NCBI GenBank assembly: GCA_028532985.1
Contig: JANCIK010000007.1
Location: forward strand, 1,674,001-1,738,000
Direction: 5' to 3'
DNA length: 64,000 bases
From: Stropharia rugosoannulata
Taxonomy: Eukaryota > Basidiomycota > Agaricomycetes > Agaricales > Strophariaceae
The first letter of the stretch is position 1. Every line of letters begins with the position of its first letter. This document shows positions 57,331 through 64,000 of this stretch, in pieces. Below the pieces are notes generated by a model. That model did not search any database, was not told where the DNA came from, and saw only the letters and a program-made list of their open reading frames with translations. Both the position numbers and the translations under genes were made by a program.

Positions 57331-57794
57331 CAGTTCTGTCACATGTATGTGTGTTTAATAGCTCTTCACTATCATGTATTGTTCCCTATTAATTTAACCT
57401 TGGTAGTTACATGTATATTCTATGCTCCATAAGCACTACTTAAAATTACACATTTATCACAAAATAGCACAGAACATAATTGCAGCAAATAATATAAAGA
57501 CTGTCAGTGCTACTAACAAAAGAATCCACTACTCTGTGCATTTTAAACTACAGGAACACAGTCCCATCTGATCAAGCTTCATGGTGTAGCCTTTTGTTAA
57601 TTGCAACCAGGCAATTTTTGAAAAGCTTTTGGTCCAATTTAGTATACCAGACACAATCAGACTATATGTTTGGTATCCAACCTAATATATGGAATCTTAT
57701 CTTTAGAACCTTGCACATATCTGCAATGACATTGTCATTGTTGGATCTTCTAAACCTTTCAATCAACCCAGCCCAGTTGACATAATAAGTCATG

Positions 57795-58350
57795 CTAGGG
57801 AGGTTCTGTGGTTTGCCTGATAGAATGGGATAAAAGTTTTGACTTAAAAAAGTGTGTGTTCATGCTTTCTTGTTGAATGCCAAAGATGTACTTGAACATC
57901 TTCCAGATTACCATGGGGATGGTGTGGTCATGGAAGTAGGGAACTGTGATTCCTTCTCCTATATGGATTGGATGTAGAAAAATAATGCCATAAGGGTTAT
58001 AAGGGAGCATTTTGGGATAGCTGCTGAGTAGATTATGGGCAACTGGATGATTTGTATTAGAGCAATCAAATGCCACAAACATATTGTCCTCCTGATAGTA
58101 ATTGACAAATGTAGGTAGGCCTTCATGATCTTCTTTATCCTCCTTCAGCTCTTCAACCCCAGTTTAAGCAAGGTACACTTCATCCATATGAGTACAAGTG
58201 CTGATGGGGTAGGCAAGGGTGTTTTATTCTGCCTCAGTTCTATGCACAAGTGGGAGAATCTTTCCCATGAGATCACAAGATGCAGGACTGTTATCTAGAG
58301 TCAAATGAAGTCCATTAATAAACCATAGAGCTGCTGCAGTCAAGAGCAGA
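57795..58350 (-). pseudogene. Degraded coding remnant, unrecognised
   Basis: On the minus strand one frame reads ALWFINGLHLTLDNSP..., continues through THMDEVYLA and EELKEDKEDHEGLPTF, and ends with IFGIQQESMN...TTEPP at 57795. Two TAA codons interrupt it, near 58230 and 58164. It lies just downstream of the open frame at 58495-59238 and may be its continuation after an intron (a GTGAGT is present near 58490). I do not recognise the family. Confidence 0.4.
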
Positions 58351-58494
58351 GCAGAATCAGTTGAACAATAGCATGCCTCCCTATGTAACTATTGCTCAAG
58401 AATGTGTTTAAATGCAAGCAAGCAGTATGCACATAGGCTCCTTAGGATTGGATGTGAGGAATTTGCTTGCAAAACAACAACCACACACTCACCA

Positions 58495-59238
58495 CTACAC
58501 AACAGGTTTGATTGAAACCAGTCCCCTGCAAACAATGCCAATATTGACATTGACCAAGACAACAGCTGCATCTGAAAGAGGTACCTGAACTTTGATACAG
58601 GCAAGGCCATGATTTCTTTCTAATGCTCTGGTGTATAAGTCATATAGGGCACAACAGAAATCATCAGCCTTGCCCTTTAGAATATCCTGGCCTTTAAGAA
58701 ATTTCCCAAAGTGATTTCCTTCCTCACAGTAGGTTATTGACTTCTCTGTAGTGTATATCTGGAGGTATACTGCTTTGTGTGGACCTTGTGCCCAAACTCC
58801 AGGAGAAATGTGATATCCAGACACAGATGTGTAATGTAAAGTTAAATCACAAATGTACTTCAAGCTCCCAGGAGAGGTAATGTGCTTTGCAGGCCTGGAT
58901 GGAATGTCTAGAATGTGCTTGACAACATGGAAATGAGAGTTGGTCCTCCATACAAGGCATTTGTCTCTCTGAGACAATATCTCCAGCCAAACATTAATCC
59001 ACCAATGGCCTTCTTTATAGCAAATTTCCAAAAGGTGATTATCTGTGAAGAACTCATCGAGTGCAGCAAATTTTGACAACTCAAATCTGCACATAGGATA
59101 GTGCCTGACTGCTGGTGACCTAGTGGCCCTAAAACTGGCAACCTGATGATGCCCAAGTGCATTATACAGCATGTACAAAGCCAGACAAATCTGATTATCA
59201 ATTAAACAATTTATATCATTGATAGATCTGTGTTTCAA
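58495..59238 (-). CDS. Hypothetical protein, 247 aa, unrecognised
   Basis: The longest open frame in the CpG-poor right end. It has no signal peptide or clear membrane segment. It contains regular-looking stretches such as SRATRSPAVRHYP-like, HWWINVWLEILSQRDKCLVWR, SGYHISPGVWAQGPHKAVYLQIYTTEKSITY and KGKADDFCCALYDLYTRALE, which look like real coding rather than chance. The frame stops soon before a GTGAGT donor, so it may be one exon of a longer gene with the remnant at 57795-58350. The setting among transposons suggests a repeated, transposon-associated family, but I cannot name it. Confidence 0.5.
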   Translation of the reverse strand: MKHRSINDINCLIDNQICLALYMLYNALGHHQVASFRATRSPAVRHYPMCRFELSKFAALDEFFTDNHLLEICYKEGHWWINVWLEILSQRDKCLVWRTNSHFHVVKHILDIPSRPAKHITSPGSLKYICDLTLHYTSVSGYHISPGVWAQGPHKAVYLQIYTTEKSITYCEEGNHFGKFLKGQDILKGKADDFCCALYDLYTRALERNHGLACIKVQVPLSDAAVVLVNVNIGIVCRGLVSIKPVV

Positions 59239-59690
59239 TTGTTTCTAATTGCAAAAGTCATTTCTTATGCTTATAGACCTCTAGTGACTTGATGACCCTA
59301 AGACTACACCATTAGAATCCTAGCTGCTGGACCTTATCTCTTTATTTGAGTCACTATAGCCTTGTGAAGCATAGTAGTATATTGAATTTAAATACTGCCA
59401 GTCAAGCAGTCAAATCACCAGTTAGTGCTGACCATGTGTACATTGAAATTAGCAGTCAATATCCAAGACTGCTAGTTGGTCTTTTCTTAACAACTCTTGC
59501 CATTTGTTGATAATGGCCCTGTAAAACATAGTAACATACTAGAAAACCATTAGTCCCATGTGACATGGTAGTATACTAGTTTTGCAATGGCTCAAAATAA
59601 CTCTGTGATTCACAGTATAATAATAGTTCACTGTAGTACTATAGATTACGGTACCTAGGCACTGTCCTATGTGTCTCTGCATGTTCTCAG
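59239..59690. other. Unassigned AT-rich sequence
   Basis: No supported gene. Words like TAGTATACTAG recur loosely near 59388, 59530 and 59568, without a clear unit. Confidence 0.4.
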
Positions 59691-59692
59691 AC

Positions 59693-60014
59693 CACAGACC
59701 AGCCCAACCACATCTATGCATCCCCAATCAGCTCATATGCCTCTACAAACAATGCCTTGTGGCAGGAGCTTCTCCACATGGTTGCACAGTCCTGTCTCCT
59801 CTATGCCCAGAAATTTGAAACAGCTGCTGTTCTTCCTCATTGTACACTGCACTTTGGCTGGGCACAAGTTGTTTCCAAGCAATTTATCCTCTACCACCTC
59901 CATTTAGACTCTGCATCAGTTGAGACCTTGATTGTTCTCTCTGTCCCCTGCCATAACTGTATTACTTATGAAGATCACATGGCTTCAGCCTTGAACCCTG
60001 ATTCACCCATCTAG
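59693..60014 (+). pseudogene. Possible coding remnant, unrecognised
   Basis: A plus-strand frame (TTDQPNHIYASP...ALWQELLHMVAQSCLL...HFGWAQVVSKQFILYHLHLDSASVETLIVL) is open to TAG at 60012-60014 and has protein-like composition. No upstream start is clear. It could be a chance frame. Confidence 0.25.
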
Positions 60015-60324
60015 AGACAGACTTGTGCCAACTTGGGGGCTGTGGCAGCACTGCAAAGCCAAACAAGGTGTTAGCCCTAACCTTCATGTCCCATTGCCAA
60101 CCAGCATTGCTGACCAGCACCACCAATGAGACTTGCCATTACACCTGCTATGTTTACACCAAGGCAGCAGGATGAATGCTGTCAAGTGATTTTGCACCTA
60201 ACACAGCAAGGATAATCTCTGCTCCATAACCTCCCTTGCAAAACTGGATTGGGTACCAACTGTGATATTTGACTTTGAGCATATCTGCAGGCTACAAGTA
60301 AAGCATTGGATGTATCAAATTCTA

Positions 60325-61649
60325 CTTGTGGTCACAAAAAGTGATGTTGCTGTCACTCAGTTCCCACGGATGAACTTAAAGTACCTGTCGTTGTTCATGC
60401 CTTTACAAAGGTATTCACAAGTAAATACATGACAAAAATTTATAGAACACATTATGAGATGTATGAAAATGTGAAAGTAAAACTAGAATCTTGTATGACT
60501 GCCTTTGGCTGCTAAAATAGCCTGAACTCGATCACCCATCTTCCCAATGTGCTTATTGATGGCATCAATTGGGATCTCCTCCCAAGCAGTATGGACAGCG
60601 GCAATTAGTTGATCAACTGTGTTGGGAGGGTGTGGAAGATGCCGTAGAATATTCTTGAGGTCGAGCCAGACAGGCTCAATGGGATTAAGGTCTGGAGAAG
60701 ATGCTGGATGTGGGAATAAATTGATATGGTTGCAGGAAAACCATTGCATTATTGATTTGCTTCGGTGGCTTGCTGCACCATCTTGCTGAAACTTCATTGG
60801 ACCTCTCTCCTGGGTCAAGCGAGTATAAAAGTCAAGTAAAGCACCTTGAAGTACCTGTTCCTGATAGCAGGTAGAGTTCATTTCCCCACCTTTTCCTCCA
60901 GAATATTCAAGAACCACCAAAGGTCCCTTTTCTCCTTCGACAATGCAGGCCCAGACCATGACCTGTATTGATGATTGCTTGAATGTTGGAATAAGGCATT
61001 CATTGATAAATTCCTTGTCAGCTTGTTGTGTGATGTAAATACAGCCTCGATTATCACCCAGATAAATATAGCATTCATCTGAGAAAATAATGTGCTTCCA
61101 ATGATGTGGCTGCAAAACTTTGTTGATGCATGCCCAGTTAAGTCTAGCTCATGTATGACGAGGGGAGAGGTAAGGGACACAATGTGCAACTCTGCGGTGG
61201 TATCCGTGCCTTGCAAGAACATTTCGGATAGTACTTGTGCAAACATTTACCGCAATTTGGTTGGTAATTTGCCCAAGGGCAATACGGTGCTGATTTCGGG
61301 CCAAGCAAATGACATGTCGCACATCGTAGCTGTTAAGCTTCGGAGGATGACCGGAACACAGTTTATTTGACGTGGAACCAGTTTCTAGGTACTGTTTAAC
61401 TATGTGCTGTGCAGTGCAAGGATTGACATTTTCATGCCGGCCAGCTTCGGCTGCATTTCCTGTTGCAATGGCATATCCAACAATTCTGTTCTTTTTTGGA
61501 GTATCAACTTCTTGCTGAGAAGTAGCACTTTGTGACATTTGGGAGGGAACAAGTAAGTGGTTAGTGATATACAGCGAAACAAAGGTTCAACTAAATCGGC
61601 ACACTGACATGTTTATTACATAAGCGACATCACTTTTTGTGACCACGAG
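60325..61649 (-). mobile_element. Tc1-type transposon, 1325 bp
   Basis: Terminal inverted repeats of 26 bp (60325-60350 and 61624-61649; core GTGGTCACAAAAAGTGATG) are flanked by TA (60323-60324 and 61650-61651), the Tc1/mariner target. The two TIRs differ at two positions, both C-to-T in CpG. One transposase frame lies between. Its CpG content is higher than the surrounding DNA, so it arrived later. Confidence 0.88.
60483..61538 (-). pseudogene. Tc1-family transposase (DD34E), one in-frame stop
   Basis: 352 codons, near the usual ~340 residues of Tc1 transposases. The N-terminal third is the helix-turn-helix DNA-binding region (AEAGRHENVNPCTAQHIVKQYLETG). The catalytic domain has D in IFSDECYIYLGD, D in FQQDGAASHRSK and E in SPDLNPIEPVW, with 34 residues between the last two. 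A TGA at 61149-61151 (after SPRHT) is the only break; a CGA-to-TGA transition would explain it. The enzyme would cut at the TIRs and insert at TA. As read, it is split into two frames and probably inactive. Confidence 0.88.
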
Positions 61650-61651
61650 TA

Positions 61652-62505
61652 TATGTACACTCTATTTCTCTAAGCGACATACCCTACTTAAGCAGACTCT
61701 TCAGCTTTACCTCATTGCAAACCTGCCTAATCTTTGCCTCATTATATTTTGAGTGCCTTCACCCTCAACCCATTAATCCTCTTATGCTTTCATTCTTTGA
61801 CTACAAGCATATTATTCTGCTGATGTGTTTTCCAAGCTTGTATGCTTCTTATACATAGCTGTGTCCAGGACTGCTCTCTCCTTCACCCTCCAGCTTTGGG
61901 TTGGGCCTATCCTCCCTTTCTTTTACCATGCTCTGCCCTGGCATCTCATGTACAAATGTACCCAAATGCTTGCCTGTAGTGCACTTATCTGCATCCCCAT
62001 GTTTGAACTGACTTACAAAGCTTTGACTGCTGCAAAGCTCAACATTGACCACCCCTTGGATTGGAAGAAACATACAGCAATTTCTGTGAGGCATCAGGTG
62101 TTAAGAACAGTACATAGGGGTTTTGTTAGGCAAAAAAAAAAATGCTCTGGTGAGTTTTTAATTTTCTAAGCTACAACTCCTACTCACCTATTTCCTCACC
62201 ACTCTACCTGCTATGCTGCCCTCAATTGTTGTCCACATTGCCCACCACATTGCCTACATCCACCACATGCTCTGTCCTGTTACCACCTTGTCTACCATCT
62301 CTGCAGGACTGCATTGTTTACTATGTCACTGTTGTGTATAACATAGAGTTCAACAAAAAATGAAATATGTTTTGCTCATAAGAACACATGGGACATGAGT
62401 TGTTTCTTGACATCTGCATCACAATAGCCAGTTGCTAGTTTATTTTCTTGATGAACATCTACTGACTTGTTTCTCAGGCTTTACATGCAATAGGAGCTCC
62501 TGGCT
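61652..62505. other. Unassigned sequence between Tc1 and gene at 62584
   Basis: CpG-poor DNA rich in C/T on the plus strand. A 114-codon frame at 61825-62169 is the only long one and lacks features that would support it. The word TAAGCGACAT inside the Tc1 right end is repeated 50 bp further right at 61671. Confidence 0.4.
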
Positions 62506-62520
62506 TCTCTGTATATATAT
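62506..62520 (+). promoter_or_regulatory. Possible TATA box
   Basis: GTATATATATATCC lies about 70 bp before the ATG at 62584, followed by a pyrimidine-rich stretch, as in many fungal promoters. No experimental support. Confidence 0.4.
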
Positions 62521-62583
62521 ATCCCTTTTTCCCCATTTTATCATTTCTTACTAGGAATATTGCTCTTTCCTTCCTATTCCATC

Positions 62584-63913
62584 ATGAAACTTGACATCCT
62601 CAGCAAACTGAAAGGCCTGTTAGCCATGGCTCTTGTAAGCTATCCTGGACAAGCACTGGTGTCTATGCTGCCCCTAATCCCAGGATCTTTAGGTAGTTCT
62701 TGCCTCTATTTACTTTAACTTAGGCAAAGCACTCGAACAAGCACTTGTTACCCTGAGCTCATTTGATAAAGAGACAATTATGGCTAGCTATGTCAATGTC
62801 CCCAACCTTGACCTCCTAGGCCACCCTTCTCCCCACTGCCCTACCTCATCTATGATTGACAGTGAACTACATGCCTCTCCCTGGGCTCCTTTTGAGCCTC
62901 TGGAAAGCAGCAAATGAGACAAGGCTGCTTCACAATCCTCTATGCCTATTCATAATTCCTACCTCATGGCTTTGTCCATGGCAGATAGAGGCTTTTTAAC
63001 ATACAAGCCTATCATAAACCAGGCAGATTTTGACCCATTGATTTTGTGTGTTGGACCTTCCTCAACAGTTACTAAGTTGGTATCAATGCAACAAAGAGCC
63101 ATGCTGTGCAAGGCCTTGAAGACAGACATGGGACATGTTTCCACCCTTGTAGCCAAGAAGCAATTCACTGCTGCCTCCACAACTATTTCAGCCCATTTCA
63201 ATACTGCTGAGCTCCCTGCAGCTGCAGGAGCTTACATAGTCAAGGACCAGCACAGCTCTCCACTAGAGTTCACCAAAAATTCAGGGAAAGCATACACACT
63301 AGATGAGTTGGTGCATGAGCATGGCTTTGAGCTGCTTGAGTGGGATGGTATGTGAGTACTCTCTAGCTTTATTAAAAATAATGTCTAAGTAGTTGTTCTC
63401 TATAGCCACCTGTTTCATATTTTTGACAAAGAGGACCAAGTGCTTGTGTCCTGTGTCGGACAACCTAACTCTCCCCAATACATGGAGCATGCTTGGCAGG
63501 CACACCAACTTTTTATGCATGAGTGCAAGGCAGCAAATATTCCAGTCCAAGTGGAACTTCACCTTAGAGGAACCTATCCTGCTATTCATATTAGCAGGTT
63601 TCATAGCAAGGAAATGTTGCAACCTGTCTTTCTTAACCATAAGGGCAACAAAGAAATGACTCATTGTCTCGTCCATAGCCCACATGTCCAAGTTTTGGCA
63701 AGCTTTGCTAGCTGTATGTACTTGCACTTATATATATTATCCTTTTTATTTACAAGTCAATAGATGCATTTAGCCTTTGCTAGCCATAAATATACTGTCA
63801 TTGCCGGAAACAGCTACAAGACTTCTATGAAGAGCAAACTCTATCTAGCTGCCATGTTTAACCTTGGGTTATGGGCTATTTTTTGGGGAGGTAGGATTAG
63901 GAGTAGAGTTTAG
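62584..63913 (+). pseudogene. Unrecognised gene, four exons, one internal TGA
   Basis: Exons inferred at 62584-62692, 62724-63351, 63406-63713 and 63774-63913. Every intron is GT...AG (31, 54 and 60 bp), and the joined length is 1185 bp, exactly 395 codons. The only break is TGA at 62915-62917 between ESSK and DKAASQSS, consistent with a CGA codon decayed to TGA. Segments such as LDELVHEHGFELLEWDGIHLFHIFDKEDQVLVSCVGQP, which crosses intron 2 in frame, support the model. The first intron is unusually short and the last acceptor is one of several. No domain is recognised; the gene may belong to an uncharacterised repeated family. Confidence 0.5.
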
Positions 63914-64000
63914 CTCTAGAGATGGGATGTGTTAGACAAGGCATGTATTGAGATTGGAGGACCTGATACAGCCTGGTAGTGCTCAGGTGCATTATAAAGT

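Noticed and set aside
61825..62169. A 114-residue membrane protein
   Set aside because: Hydrophobic composition comes from a C/T-rich stretch; no splice or promoter context supports it.

Overview
The window is a nest of transposable elements, almost certainly from a fungus and most likely a basidiomycete. The reasons are single-ORF Ty1/copia gag-pol elements primed by a half-tRNA-iMet site, a Mutator-like transposase gene with 48-59 bp fungal-type introns, and heavy CpG loss in the older segments. I see no rRNA, tRNA gene, CRISPR array or recognisable housekeeping gene.

Layout. 1-4951: minus-strand copia element A, cut by the left edge, with a 1.2 kb solo LTR in its integrase. 4952-9123: plus-strand copia B (intact pol, 3' LTR); A looks inserted into B's gag. 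9124-10507: minus-strand copia fragment C. 10508-37276: five head-to-tail units of about 5.4 kb. Units 1-4 are an LTR, leader, gag and truncated pol on the plus strand followed by a 925 bp antisense pol fragment; unit 5 lacks the antisense piece. 37277-42437: minus-strand copia E with both LTRs, PBS, PPT and one open 1328-residue gag-pol. 42438-47204: decayed plus-strand copia F, split by TIR element H1. 47205-56235: decayed minus-strand copia G, split by a 3.8 kb Mutator-like element (49218-53026) and by H2, a second, inverted and end-truncated H. 56236-64000: CpG-poor sequence with a hairpin, a ~180 bp degenerate tandem repeat, remnants of unrecognised genes, a Tc1 (DD34E) transposon with one stop codon, and a four-exon unrecognised gene with one internal TGA.

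Two copia subfamilies are present. The long-gag type (tandem units) has a CCHC zinc knuckle; the short-gag type (A, B, E) has lost about 170 residues of gag including the knuckle, yet keeps protease, integrase, RT and RNase H. E, and B if its off-window start is intact, could be parasites needing Gag in trans (inference). The most striking feature is the array: in units 1-4 the antisense fragment lies 433 bp downstream of its sense counterpart, so an LTR-initiated transcript would fold into a ~0.9 kb hairpin. That could make the array a natural source of small RNAs against copia (inference). Different single-base indels in near-identical units mean the array should first be confirmed with raw long reads.
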